Positions 7,155 through 14,789 are shown, numbered from the stretch's first letter. The stretch is DNA of 15,812 bases from Alphaproteobacteria bacterium (GCA_026225015.1 JAMFRY010000159.1:1-15812); one strand, 5' to 3'. Translations and numbers: made by a program. Notes: a model not told the origin generated them from the letters alone.

Positions 7155-8426
7155 ATGTCTACCCCTTCTGCTATCACCCCCGCTATCACGTTCGAATCCT
7201 TCGCTTTTGCCCCGCCGATTCTGCAGGCGCTCACCAATAGCGGCTTTACCCACCCCACCCCCATTCAGGCCCAGGCCCTGCCGGCCGGGCTCGCTGGCAA
7301 GGACGTTCTGGGCATCGCCCAAACTGGCACCGGCAAAACCGCCGCCTTCGCCCTGCCGATTCTGCAGGCCATGGCCACCACCCCGTTGCGCCCGCGCCGC
7401 TTTGCCACCCGCGCGCTGATCCTCTCGCCTACCCGCGAATTGGCGGTGCAGATCGAGCAGGAATTCAAGAAATTCGGTACCGGACTTGGCCTGCAAACCG
7501 TTCTGATCGTGGGCGGCGTCGGCCGCTCCGGCCAGGTGAACCGCATGTCCCGCGGCGCGGATATCGTGGTCGGCACGCCGGGCCGCATCTGTGACCTGAT
7601 GAGCACCAGGCAGCTCCTGATCGACCAGACCCAGTTCTTCGTACTCGACGAGGCTGACCGTATGCTGGACCTCGGCTTCATGCCCGATATCCGCAAGGTG
7701 GTCGCAGCATTGCCCACGCGGCGCCAATCGGCGTTGTTCTCCGCCACCATGCCGAAGGAAATCGCGCATCTGGCGGAAGGCCTGCTGCGCGATCCCACGC
7801 GCGTGCGCATCGAATCCACCTCCGCCACCCCGGCGCTGGTTGAACAAACGGTGCATTTCGTCGATGCCAGCGGCAAGCGCCAACTGCTCAATCAATTGTT
7901 GCGCGACCCCGCCATCACCAGCGCCATCGTCTTCACCCGCACCAAACGCGGCGCGGACCGGGTGGCCCTGCAACTGAACGCGGAGAAAATTTCCGCCACC
8001 GCCATGCACGGCAATCTCGGCCAGAACGCCAGGCAGCGCGCGCTGGAACAATTCAAGGCCGGCCAGGTGCGCGTGCTGGTGGCAACCGACCTCGCCGCGC
8101 GGGGCATCGATGTCGCCGGCATCAGCCACGTGTTCAACTACGAACTGCCGAACGAGCCGGAAAGCTACGTCCACCGCATCGGTCGAACCGCCCGTAATGG
8201 CGCCAAAGGCATCGCGGTTGCCTTCTGCGACGCCACGGAGCTGACATATCTGAATTCGATCGAGAAACTCACCAACGTGAAACTAACCGTCGCCGGCGGA
8301 ACGCGTCCCGCCCATGCCCAGCCTGTGAAGAAACCGCAACGGCACCCGGATATGATCGTCCGCAAACCGAAACGGCCGGAATATGCGGGGAATAAGGGTT
8401 TCGGCGATCGGCGCCGCGCGGCGTGA
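7155..8426 (+). CDS. DEAD-box ATP-dependent RNA helicase, RhlE-like
   Basis: This 423-residue cytoplasmic helicase has all core motifs in order. They are the Q motif (FAFAPP…PTPIQAQALP, residues 16-43), Walker A AQTGTGKT (55-62), PTREL (92-96), TPGR (141-144), DEAD (165-168), SAT (196-198), the motif IV region AIVFTRTK (257-263), ARGIDV (315-320) and HRIGRTAR (340-347). The short C-terminal tail is basic (KKPQRHPD, RKPKRPEY, GDRRRAA), as in RhlE-type proteins that act in ribosome assembly and RNA decay. There is no DbpA or CsdA C-terminal domain. ATG 7155 has a GGAG about 11 bases upstream and gives the expected N-terminus. It follows a 319-base leader and ends just before two hairpins at 8434-8502. 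Confidence 0.96.
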   Translation: MSTPSAITPAITFESFAFAPPILQALTNSGFTHPTPIQAQALPAGLAGKDVLGIAQTGTGKTAAFALPILQAMATTPLRPRRFATRALILSPTRELAVQIEQEFKKFGTGLGLQTVLIVGGVGRSGQVNRMSRGADIVVGTPGRICDLMSTRQLLIDQTQFFVLDEADRMLDLGFMPDIRKVVAALPTRRQSALFSATMPKEIAHLAEGLLRDPTRVRIESTSATPALVEQTVHFVDASGKRQLLNQLLRDPAITSAIVFTRTKRGADRVALQLNAEKISATAMHGNLGQNARQRALEQFKAGQVRVLVATDLAARGIDVAGISHVFNYELPNEPESYVHRIGRTARNGAKGIAVAFCDATELTYLNSIEKLTNVKLTVAGGTRPAHAQPVKKPQRHPDMIVRKPKRPEYAGNKGFGDRRRAA

Positions 8427-8433
8427 AGCAAGC

Positions 8434-8457
8434 GGTTCTTTCTTGAAAGAAAGAACC
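8434..8457 (+). terminator. Hairpin downstream of the helicase
   Basis: A perfect 10-base-pair stem, GGTTCTTTCT / AGAAAGAACC, with a TGAA loop begins seven bases after the helicase stop. It is followed by CAAAGAACTTTTGG, which includes a short T run on the plus strand. The stem is moderately AT-rich, so it may be a weak terminator, an RNA-end stabiliser, or part of a dispersed repeat together with the next hairpin. Confidence 0.5.
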
Positions 8458-8477
8458 AAAGAACTTTTGGTTCCGGT

Positions 8478-8502
8478 AAAAGGCGGGCGCTGCCCGCCTT
8501 TT
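8478..8502. terminator. Bidirectional rho-independent terminator
   Basis: A perfect 11-base-pair inverted repeat, AAAAGGCGGGC / GCCCGCCTTTT, with a GCT loop. It has a GC-rich stem with A and T tracts on opposite ends, so it can terminate transcription from either side. It sits exactly between the convergent helicase (ends 8426) and the cyclo-ligase gene (ends 8504). Confidence 0.85.
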
Positions 8503-8503
8503 A

Positions 8504-9100
8504 CTAAACCCGCCTAACCCCGTGCTCCGTGGCGATCGCGTGCAGCTTCACATCCTCCGGCCCTGCCGGAACCTCGCCGAATGCCTGCGCGGCAAAGGCG
8601 CAGCCCAGCCGAAAGGCGTTCGGCAGCGCAGTCAGCGTGCGATCGTAATAGCCGGCCCCAAACCCTAGGCGGTTGCCATGGGCGTCAAATCCCAGCAGCG
8701 GGACCAGAATGAAATCCGGGGTCATTTCGGGACCATCCGTATGTTTGGTGCCGTAGCGGCCCGCCAGCAGCGCGTCGTCCACGTTCCATTTGCGGAAGGT
8801 CAGGGCTTCGCCGCGCTCCGGCGTAACCGGAAGCACGATGTCGTAGCTCACGGCATCCAGCGCGTGCAGCAAGGGCCGGATGTCGATTTCATGCGCCAAC
8901 GGCCAGAAGCCGGCGACGACGGCGCCGGGGGGCGGCGGGCAGCTATGGATCACATGCTTGGCCATCTCCGCGCCCAGAGCCGGATCGCATGTATTGCGAA
9001 TCGCGATGGCTTGCGCCCGCATCGCAGACTTGCGTGCCGAAAGGTCGAGCAAATCGTCGATGCGTTGCCGGTATTCGCCGGCATGAGGTGAGTTGGTCAA
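8504..9100 (-). CDS. ygfA: 5-formyltetrahydrofolate cyclo-ligase
   Basis: This 198-residue cytoplasmic enzyme converts 5-formyl-THF to 5,10-methenyl-THF with ATP. Family features are an N-terminal basic helix ARKSAMRAQAIAIRN, GFWPLAHEIDIRPLL, LPVTPERGEALTFRKW, PDFILVPLLGFDAHGNRLGFGAGYYDR (the nucleotide/substrate-binding GxGxGYYDR core) and the ending DVKLHAIATEHGVRRV. The start is uncertain: TTG at 9100 keeps the N-terminal helix and gives the normal length, while the first in-frame ATG (residue 27) would cut into it. No strong Shine-Dalgarno is visible for either. The gene lies about 40 bases after the 6S RNA, the widely conserved 6S-ygfA arrangement in which both come from one transcript. 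Confidence 0.92.
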   Translation of the reverse strand: MTNSPHAGEYRQRIDDLLDLSARKSAMRAQAIAIRNTCDPALGAEMAKHVIHSCPPPPGAVVAGFWPLAHEIDIRPLLHALDAVSYDIVLPVTPERGEALTFRKWNVDDALLAGRYGTKHTDGPEMTPDFILVPLLGFDAHGNRLGFGAGYYDRTLTALPNAFRLGCAFAAQAFGEVPAGPEDVKLHAIATEHGVRRV

Positions 9101-9140
9101 CGTCCGAGTCCCAGCTCAAAAAAGCAGCGCCTAGTACAAA

Positions 9141-9298
9141 GTGGAGCCGCCATGGCCGTTGGCTTATGCATCCTCCCAAGGCCTGCTAGTGCAGGTGGGC
9201 ACCAGATACCGGGACCAAGATCCCGGCAGAGCCAGTTCCCGAGGGAGTTGCTTACGGCCCTGGGGATGTTGTGCCTGACGAACCGGGCAGCTCCACAT
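9141..9298 (-). ncRNA. ssrS: 6S RNA (RNA polymerase regulator)
   Basis: The 200-base gap between zapA and the cyclo-ligase holds a long rod-like RNA on the minus strand. The terminal stem pairs GTGGAGCTGCC (9296-9286) with GGCGGCTCCAC (9151-9141) with only one G-U pair. Inner sequences resemble alphaproteobacterial 6S RNA: CGTCAGGCAC, then GGGCCGTAAGCAACTCCCTC, GGGAACTGGCTCTGCC, GGTATCTGGTGCCCACC and CTTGGGAGGATGC. Two local hairpins are evident: CCGGGA/TCCCGG with a TCTTGG loop, and CCTGC/GCAGG with an ACTA loop. The central open region mimics a promoter bubble that binds sigma70 holoenzyme. The zapA - 6S - cyclo-ligase order is the conserved context. The ends are estimates. Confidence 0.88.
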
Positions 9299-9300
9299 CC

Positions 9301-9329
9301 ACCTTAAGCCTCCGCGAGATCGGCTGCAA
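9301..9329 (-). promoter_or_regulatory. Candidate sigma70 promoter of 6S RNA
   Basis: On the minus strand, TTGCAG (9329-9324) and TAAGGT (9306-9301) are separated by exactly 17 bases. Transcription starting about five to seven bases later would begin at the 5' arm of the 6S terminal stem (near 9296-9294). The -35 is close to TTGACA and the -10 is a modest match. It lies within the end of zapA. Confidence 0.45.
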
Positions 9330-9642
9330 TCTCTTCCGCGCGGGCCGCGAGCCGGCGTAGTTTGGCGCGCTTCTCCGGGTCCGGCTTTTCGGCCGGCGTG
9401 GCCGGCAGCTGGGCCGCGGTCTGCGCTTGGTCGAGCGCGCGCCGCGTGTCGTGCAATTCGTCGGCCAGCAGCAGTGAGGCCAGCATCAGCAGCCTGGCTT
9501 CGCCGGATTGGCCGCCAATGGCTTTGATGCTGGAAATCCGTTCCTCGATATCCTCGGCCATCTGCTCCAGATGGGATTCCTGGCCGTCCTCGCAGCCAAC
9601 CGTGTAGGCGTAGCCGTTTATACGAATGGTAACCTGCGCCAT
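9304..9642 (-). CDS. zapA: Cell division protein ZapA
   Basis: This is a 112-residue FtsZ-ring associated protein. The N-terminal MAQVTIRINGYAYTVGCEDGQE is the beta-strand start of ZapA and is followed by LEQMAEDIEERISSIKA. The helix SGEARLLMLASLLLADELHD is the most conserved ZapA block. The tail is a long coiled coil (RRALDQAQTAAQ … KLRRLAARAEEIAADLAEA). ZapA tetramers bundle FtsZ filaments at mid-cell. A GGAGG lies about nine bases before ATG 9642. The start codon overlaps the TAA of the upstream small gene (TAATG), so the two are translationally coupled. 6S RNA follows immediately after the stop, the usual arrangement. Confidence 0.94.
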   Translation of the reverse strand: MAQVTIRINGYAYTVGCEDGQESHLEQMAEDIEERISSIKAIGGQSGEARLLMLASLLLADELHDTRRALDQAQTAAQLPATPAEKPDPEKRAKLRRLAARAEEIAADLAEA

Positions 9643-9860
9643 TATTCATCGCCTCCATCAATTGCCTGGCCGAGCCTGGGTGATTCGAGCCCCTTGCGCA
9701 AGCGGGTGATCAGCAAGTCCAGCGTATGTAGCAGGGCCTCCCGGTCAATCTCCGGTGCACCCGGGGCGAGGGGTTTAGGCTGTCGCGCGAGTTCGCCGAT
9801 TCGGCGCAGCGCGTGCTCCAGGCGTTCCAGCGTCTCGGCTTCGGTTTCGGTCTCTGTCAT
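9642..9860 (-). CDS. Small coiled-coil protein upstream of zapA
   Basis: This 72-residue acidic protein has a heptad-like helix, ETLERLEHALRRIGELA, and a second helix, REALLHTLDLLITRLRKGLE. There is no signal peptide or membrane segment. Its stop codon shares one base with the zapA start, so it is in the same operon and probably linked to cell division or to ZapA. Short coiled-coil proteins in this position are common in alphaproteobacteria (DUF4164-like or uncharacterised), but I cannot assign it to a named family with certainty. The Shine-Dalgarno before ATG 9860 is weak. Confidence 0.75.
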   Translation of the reverse strand: MTETETEAETLERLEHALRRIGELARQPKPLAPGAPEIDREALLHTLDLLITRLRKGLESPRLGQAIDGGDE

Positions 9861-9950
9861 ATTCTGGCGTCCATTTTTGACTCACTAAGCCGATGCGCCG
9901 ATTTCAGGGCAACAACCATTTGCCTGGATTCGCAGATTTAATTCATTTGA

Positions 9951-10361
9951 ATGGCTTTTACGAACGGGATCGCGTGGTTTTTCATGATTTTGCCGAAAGC
10001 GGTCATCATTCACAGCCTCATCGACGCCAGAATGGCGCTGTCGCACCGCCGGCCGGTGACGCTGCTCTCGGCCGCGGCCGCCGCCCTTTATGCGGGGTGC
10101 GCGTGGTGGTTTTCGCTGGTTCGAGCGGCGCAGACGGATTATCCGTCGCTGCTGGATTGCGCCGATGCGCCGGGCCGCGCCGTGGAGGCGCTGAAAATGG
10201 GCCTGAAAGGGATTGTTCTTCAATGCGAGCCTGAGCTGTTCGCGGCGGTCGCCGAACTCGCGCAACTACACGGGGCCATTCTGCTGCCGGTCGCGCCGCC
10301 GGCGCTGGATTTGGCGGAGCGCGGTGCCGCGCGTAAGCTCGCTTCCTGGCTGGAGGGATGA
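9951..10361 (+). CDS. Small uncharacterised protein upstream of aldolase
   Basis: This 136-residue protein has no function that I recognise. It has a hydrophobic centre, RRPVTLLSAAAAALYAGCAWW, then LLDCADAPGRAVEALKMGLKGIVLQ and an ending PPALDLAERGAARKLASWLEG. That ending reads like an organised globular domain, so the frame is probably real. The start is unclear: ATG 9951, 9984 and 10032 are all in frame and none has a good Shine-Dalgarno. The KAVIIHSLIDAR segment (from 9984) looks like part of the fold, so 9951 or 9984 is favoured. It is divergent from the zapA operon and precedes the aldolase by 124 bases. Confidence 0.65.
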   Translation: MAFTNGIAWFFMILPKAVIIHSLIDARMALSHRRPVTLLSAAAAALYAGCAWWFSLVRAAQTDYPSLLDCADAPGRAVEALKMGLKGIVLQCEPELFAAVAELAQLHGAILLPVAPPALDLAERGAARKLASWLEG

Positions 10362-10485
10362 AAAATTTTGCCGAAAACAGCCAATTCAGGCCGGCATTTG
10401 CAGCTTCCGGTGCATTTTCTTCCGCTTCGCGGATGACAGCGCCGGAACCATCGTTTAATGTTGCAAAGCACAATTGGAGATGAAA

Positions 10486-11399
10486 ATGCGGGTTAACCAA
10501 CGAGTTAAAAAGATCCTTGCCAGCTATGAGAGCGATAATCCCGGCACCAAGGCCAATCTCGCCCGCATCCTCATGGAGGGTAAACTCGGCGGCACCGGAA
10601 AGCTGGTCATTCTCCCCGTTGATCAGGGCTTCGAGCATGGTCCGGCGCGTTCCTTCGCGCCAAACCCGGCGGCCTATGACCCACATTACCACTTCCAGCT
10701 CGCCATCGATGCCGGGCTTTCCGCCTATGCCGCCCCCCTTGGCATGATCGAAGCCGGCGCTGACAGCTTTGCCGGCGCCATCCCCACCATTTTAAAAGTG
10801 AACTCCTCCAACAGCCTGGCCGTCGACAAGGACCAGGCTTTGACCGGCTCGGTGAACGACGCGCTGCGCCTGGGCTGCGCCGCCATCGGCTTTACCATCT
10901 ATCCGGGCAGCGAATTTGCGTTCCAGTTGATGGAAGAAATCCGCGAAATGGCCGAGGAGGCGAAAGCCGCCGGGCTGGCCGTGGTGATCTGGTCTTACCC
11001 GCGCGGTCCGAATCTGGATAAGGCGGCGGAAACCGCTTTCGACATCTGTGCCTATGCCGCCCACATGGCGGCGCTCTTGGGCGCCCATATCATCAAGGTG
11101 AAGCCGCCTACCGCCGTGGTTTCGCTGGAGGCGGCGAAAAAGGTCTATGAGAAGATCGACGGTTCCACTTTGGCCAAGCGCGTCGAGCACGTGGTGCAAT
11201 CCTGCTTTGGCGGCAGGCGCATCGTGGTGTTCTCGGGCGGGAGTCGAAGGGGCTGGAGGGGTTGTACGACGAAGTCCGCGGCCTGCGCGATGGCGGCGCC
11301 AATGGCTCCATCATCGGCCGCAACACCTTCCAGCGCCCGCGCGAGGAAGCGCTGGAAATGCTCGGCAAGATCGTCGAGATTTACCAGGGTAAAGCGTAA
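10486..11399 (+). pseudogene. Class I fructose-bisphosphate aldolase (DhnA/FbaB type), one-base frameshift
   Basis: ATG 10486 is preferred because TTGGAG (10474-10479) lies six bases upstream; earlier in-frame TTG 10474 and ATG 10480 fall in or next to it. The protein reads as a class I aldolase of the DhnA/LacD family: LVILPVDQGFEHGPARSF, APLGMIEAGAD, ILKVNSSNSL, GFTIYPGSEF, VVIWSYPRGPN and HIIKVKPPTA with the probable Schiff-base Lys at 204 or 206. After VVFSGG (11239-11241) the frame breaks. Restoring one G in the run GGG gives ESKGLEGLYDEVRGLRDGGA, then NGSIIGRNTFQRPREEALEM and LGKIVEIYQGKA to TAA 11397-11399, the normal end (about 304 residues in all). The unrepaired frame runs on to 11433 into the next gene. 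The lost tail carries the phosphate-binding part, so the product would be inactive unless the change is a sequencing error in a G run or is bypassed. Confidence 0.88.
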
Positions 11400-11402
11400 T
11401 TC

Positions 11403-12035
11403 ATGGCGGGGGCGGGGTGCCGGCTCTATCTGATCACCCCGCCCACCCTGCCGCCAAACTTCCCCGACCTACTGGCCGCCACCTTGGATGCCGGCGAGGT
11501 TGCCGCCGTGCAGCTTCGCATGAAAGATGTGCCAGACGATTTTCTGCGGCAAACCGTTGAAACCCTGCGTCCCATCGTGCAGTCCCGCAATGTTGCCTTT
11601 CTGCTGAATGACCGCCCCGATCTGGCGGTGAGCCTGGGCTGCGACGGCGCGCATATCGGCCAGACCGACCTGGCTGCGCCGGCGGCGCGCAAAATCCTCA
11701 AAGAGCTGACCATGGGGGTGACCTGTCACGGCTCCCGCCACCTGGCCATGCAGGCCGGAGAGGACGGCGCCGATTACGTCGCTTTTGGCGCGTTCTATCC
11801 CAGCGCCACCAAGGAACCGCCCGCCATGGCGGAGCTGGAGATCTTGGAATGGTGGTCCAGAATGATGGAAATACCCTGCGTCGCCATCGGCGGCATTACG
11901 GCGGGCAATTGCGCCCCGCTGGTGCAAGCTGGCGCGGATTTTCTGGCGGTTGTGGGTGCGGTGTGGAATCACCCGGCGGGTCCGCAAGCGGGGGTTCTGG
12001 AGATGCTGGCGGCGATTGCGCAGGCGCAAGCTTAA
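11403..12035 (+). CDS. thiE: Thiamine-phosphate synthase
   Basis: This 210-residue TIM-barrel enzyme would join the thiazole phosphate and the HMP pyrimidine pyrophosphate to make thiamine phosphate. Visible family patterns are RLYLITPP at the start, AVQLRMKDVPDD (pyrophosphate/pyrimidine-binding), LLNDRPDLAVSLGCDGAHIG with QTD, GVTCHGS, DYVAFGAFYPSATK, and VAIGGITAGN with GADFLAVVGAVW near the end. The FYPSATK segment replaces the usual FxTxTK, a mild variation. The start at ATG 11403 lies three bases after the repaired aldolase stop, so the two form an operon. The last 140 bases overlap a minus-strand frame of the acyltransferase. Confidence 0.9.
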   Translation: MAGAGCRLYLITPPTLPPNFPDLLAATLDAGEVAAVQLRMKDVPDDFLRQTVETLRPIVQSRNVAFLLNDRPDLAVSLGCDGAHIGQTDLAAPAARKILKELTMGVTCHGSRHLAMQAGEDGADYVAFGAFYPSATKEPPAMAELEILEWWSRMMEIPCVAIGGITAGNCAPLVQAGADFLAVVGAVWNHPAGPQAGVLEMLAAIAQAQA

Positions 12036-13161
12036 CTGCCCGGAATGGTTCATTCACCGTTCTGGATATGCCTGTCAGCTTGAGAACAATCCGCCTGATT
12101 TTTGCGGTTCGATCTTCGGTTGCCCAGGCGAAAGCACGGGCGAACAGCAGCAGAAACACGGTTGTCGAAACCACAATCACCGCGGATTCCAGGCCAAATC
12201 CCAACCGGTGCGGCAATATGCCCAAAGCATAGAGTTTGCCCATCACGGCAAGAAGTATCGGGAAGTGGACGAGGTAGAGAGAATATGAAAACGCCGCGGC
12301 CCACTCGCCGAATCGCGCGAAAAGCTTGAAATTTTTCCAATTGGAGTGCGCGATCATTACGGCCAGCGCCACGCCCAGAACCGGATCGGCAAGCGGATGT
12401 TTGCTCTCGATCAGCAGAACCGCAATCACTGCCCCCAAGCCGCACGCCTGGGAAATCCGGCCGCGCAGCAGGTCATGATCAAATGCCGCGCGGGCGGCGA
12501 CGCCGGCGAGCCAGCAAACGCCGGAGATGAGAATAACCGGCTGATGAACTGCCGCCAGACCGAACAGAAGCCCGCCATAAGCGATCAGTAGGACCGATCC
12601 GGTTGTGAAATAAGCACGCCCGGCCAAAACGCCTGCCAGGCCGATCATATAATATGACCACTCATAGGCCAGGGACCAGAGCGGCCCGTTGGATGTCAGC
12701 GTAGGGACCAAAAGCTCGTTCAGCAATGTCGCGGCGCCCGCCCATTTGCCCAGGCTGGCGTCAGCTCCGAGCGGCGCCGACAACATGAAGGCCCAGCCGC
12801 CCGACTTCACGAATGGCGCATTTGGAATCAGATGGATCAGGCAGAACCAGATACCGGCCGTTAATACTGCCGCCGGCCATAGAACAACGAAAATCCGTAC
12901 AAAACGGTCGATCAGGAAGTGCTGCCAATCGCTCTTCAGATCATCGCTCTTCAACAATTCAATGAGTTTTCCGCCGACCAGAAATCCGCTGAGCACGAAG
13001 AAAACCACAACGGCGGCGTGGCCATAGCCGTTGAGCCCAAAGAGTTCCTGCTTGCCCAGCACATTCGGCGTCGGGTTGACGGGCGCGCTACCGTTCGCCG
13101 TGCCGAGAAAACCCTGCCTGACATGCGATAGAACGACCGTTAGAGCCGCGATCCACCGCAA
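11896..13161 (-). CDS. Membrane acyltransferase-3 family protein, ends abnormal
   Basis: This is an inner-membrane O-acyltransferase-like protein with about ten hydrophobic segments. Motifs are LRWIAALTVVLSHVR (conserved His), VVFFVLSGFLVGG, RFVRIFVVLWP, NGPLWSLAYEWSYY and AFSYSLYLVHFPILL. Such proteins acylate surface sugars or exported molecules. The first canonical start (TTG 13161) falls inside the conserved first helix. The homologous-looking sequence NVIPLLSH continues upstream in frame (to a stop at 13290-13288) without any ATG, GTG or TTG, so the true start is lost or non-canonical. At the other end, the last 46 residues are Pro-rich and antisense to thiE, so the original stop also seems lost. 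The core is intact, but the gene may be decaying. The substrate is unknown. Confidence 0.75.
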   Translation of the reverse strand: MRWIAALTVVLSHVRQGFLGTANGSAPVNPTPNVLGKQELFGLNGYGHAAVVVFFVLSGFLVGGKLIELLKSDDLKSDWQHFLIDRFVRIFVVLWPAAVLTAGIWFCLIHLIPNAPFVKSGGWAFMLSAPLGADASLGKWAGAATLLNELLVPTLTSNGPLWSLAYEWSYYMIGLAGVLAGRAYFTTGSVLLIAYGGLLFGLAAVHQPVILISGVCWLAGVAARAAFDHDLLRGRISQACGLGAVIAVLLIESKHPLADPVLGVALAVMIAHSNWKNFKLFARFGEWAAAFSYSLYLVHFPILLAVMGKLYALGILPHRLGFGLESAVIVVSTTVFLLLFARAFAWATEDRTAKIRRIVLKLTGISRTVNEPFRAVKLAPAQSPPASPEPPLADPPGDSTPHPQPPENPRQLAPAGRNCPP

Positions 13162-13308
13162 ATGCGATAACAGCGGAATGACGTTCCGGCTCTGCTTTTT
13201 GGCGGACTTGATGGATAGATACTCCGAATTGCGTAATCGAGGACCGCCATTGTTAGAAGGGGAAAATGCCCATTGCGGCCGGAGCCGTCAACAAGGAGCC
13301 GTCGGCAA

Positions 13309-14736
13309 CTACCCGCTCGCCACCCTGTACGGCACCACGCCGCGCTCGGCCGTGCCCACATCCAGCCCGCGGCCGATCGGCGGTACGGAGCGATGCCGGC
13401 ACGTGGTTCGCTCGCAGGCCCGGCAGCCGGGGCCGATCGCATCCGCCGCGTCCGGATTGTTCAAATCCAGCCCTGCCGCGTACACCGTTTGCGCCGCATG
13501 GCTGAGCTCGCAGCCCAGCACCACCGCAACCGAGCGCGGCCGGCTGAGATAGGAGCCGCCGCCGCGGCCGACCGTGCGGGCAATGTTCAAATAGCGCGTC
13601 TGGTCCGTCGTGATCGCCATCTGCACCAGAATTTCATTCGGATGCGCAAAGGCCCGGTACACATTCCATACCGGGCAGGGCCCGCCGAACTGCGCGAATT
13701 GAAAGGCGGTGGCGCTGCTGCGCTTCAAGATATTTCCGGCGATATCGGTTTTGGCGAAGTAGAAGGGGATGCCTTGCGTATCTCTGCGCTGCATGGTGCT
13801 CAGGCGGTGGCAAACCTGCTCGAAACTGGCGCCGAAATAATACTGCAGCCTTTGCACATCATAGCGCACCATCCGCGCATACTCATAAAATCGCCGATAG
13901 GGCATCATCAGCGCGCCGGCGAAATAATTCGCCAAGGCAATGCGCGCCAGTTTTTGCGCCTCCTCGGTGGAAAACGCCGCCCGTTTCACCTCGCGCTCGA
14001 TGCGCTGCTTCTGGTCCAGATGGCCGATCACATGCGCCATCCAGAAAATCTTACTCTCCACCGAGGAATCTTCCGCCAGTACCAGACGCTTCGTCGCTTT
14101 GTGAAGCCGCCAGAACGTTCCCTGTCCCAACAGCTCCGCATCGCCGCCGATGGTGATGCCGTGCGCATCCAGCAGATAGCGAGTTAAATCGTCACGCAAG
14201 GTTGCGCTGTTGAAGTGATGCGCCTCGAAAACCTGCTCCGCGATGCGATCCAGCGTATCGAAATAATTATGCCGCGCCTGCACCCAGTCCCGCACCTCGT
14301 CATACGGAAAACGCGAGGCGAAACCCGCTTGTTCGTTGGCGCTGCGGATCAGCTTTTCGCGGTGCTGCTCCTCGCGCCGCAGATAGTCGCGGTAGAGGGT
14401 AATGAACATGTCGCTGAATTCCGGCGCTGCGTTCACGACCGCCTGCAACTCCTCCCCGGAGACGGTTTTGTTACCGAAAACCGGGTCGTGCAGCGCCTCG
14501 CGCAACTCGGCCGTGCGCCGCAACGCCTCGCTATCGCCGAAGGAGAATTCCGGCACCTGCAAAATCACCGCCAGCCGGCTGAGCAGGGCGCTGGTGAGCG
14601 GGCGCTGGTCGCTCTCGATCTGGTTGAGATAGCTCGGTGAAATGCCCGCAAGGCTTGCCAGCGCCGATTGCCTGAGCCCTTGTTTTTCGCGCATCCGCTT
14701 CAGGCGGGGGCCGGCGAAGCGTTTTTTGTCCTTCAT
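13309..14736 (-). CDS. ScfR/RamB-type short-chain fatty acyl-CoA regulator
   Basis: This 475-residue transcription factor has an N-terminal XRE helix-turn-helix (residues 9-62: RLKRMREKQGLRQSALASLA, GISPSYLNQIESDQRPLT). A middle IrrE/ImmA-like domain (FWMAHVIGHLDQ, AFSTEEAQKLARIALANYFA, GALMMPYRRFYEYA) follows. The C-terminal short-chain fatty acyl domain carries the cysteine cluster GPGCRACERTTCRHRSVPP. The IrrE-like HExxH-type motif reads HVIGH, so protease activity is not expected. Family members (RamB, ScfR, MccR/PccR) sense propionyl- or acetyl-CoA and control prpC, glyoxylate or ethylmalonyl genes. It is divergent from prpC across 202 bases, which strongly suggests it controls prpC and itself. 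Confidence 0.93.
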   Translation of the reverse strand: MKDKKRFAGPRLKRMREKQGLRQSALASLAGISPSYLNQIESDQRPLTSALLSRLAVILQVPEFSFGDSEALRRTAELREALHDPVFGNKTVSGEELQAVVNAAPEFSDMFITLYRDYLRREEQHREKLIRSANEQAGFASRFPYDEVRDWVQARHNYFDTLDRIAEQVFEAHHFNSATLRDDLTRYLLDAHGITIGGDAELLGQGTFWRLHKATKRLVLAEDSSVESKIFWMAHVIGHLDQKQRIEREVKRAAFSTEEAQKLARIALANYFAGALMMPYRRFYEYARMVRYDVQRLQYYFGASFEQVCHRLSTMQRRDTQGIPFYFAKTDIAGNILKRSSATAFQFAQFGGPCPVWNVYRAFAHPNEILVQMAITTDQTRYLNIARTVGRGGGSYLSRPRSVAVVLGCELSHAAQTVYAAGLDLNNPDAADAIGPGCRACERTTCRHRSVPPIGRGLDVGTAERGVVPYRVASG

Positions 14737-14766
14737 GCCGCCATCTCGCTGATTTTTACAGAATTA

Positions 14767-14789
14767 GCAAATTTTTCTGGAATATTTGC
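14767..14789. promoter_or_regulatory. Candidate operator: GCAAAT / ATTTGC inverted half-sites
   Basis: GCAAAT (14767-14772) and ATTTGC (14784-14789) form an inverted repeat with an 11-base spacer, 31 bases upstream of the regulator start. RamB-type regulators recognise TTTGCAAA-like sequences, and both half-sites carry this core. Binding is inferred; the spacing does not match a known site that I can cite. Confidence 0.5.

Noticed and set aside
10474..11433. Aldolase read as one unbroken 319-residue protein
   Set aside because: The last ~60 residues are Arg/Ser/Ala-rich and unrelated to the family, while the other frame gives the exact normal C-terminus ending at 11399.
12036..13161. Plus-strand frames opposite the acyltransferase
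   Set aside because: They lack domain-like sequence, and the minus strand shows clear membrane segments and family motifs.
13281..13303. Direct repeat GGAGCCGTC twice, 14 bases apart
   Set aside because: It lies between two minus-strand genes with no hairpin and no matching copies noticed elsewhere in the window; probably chance or small slippage.
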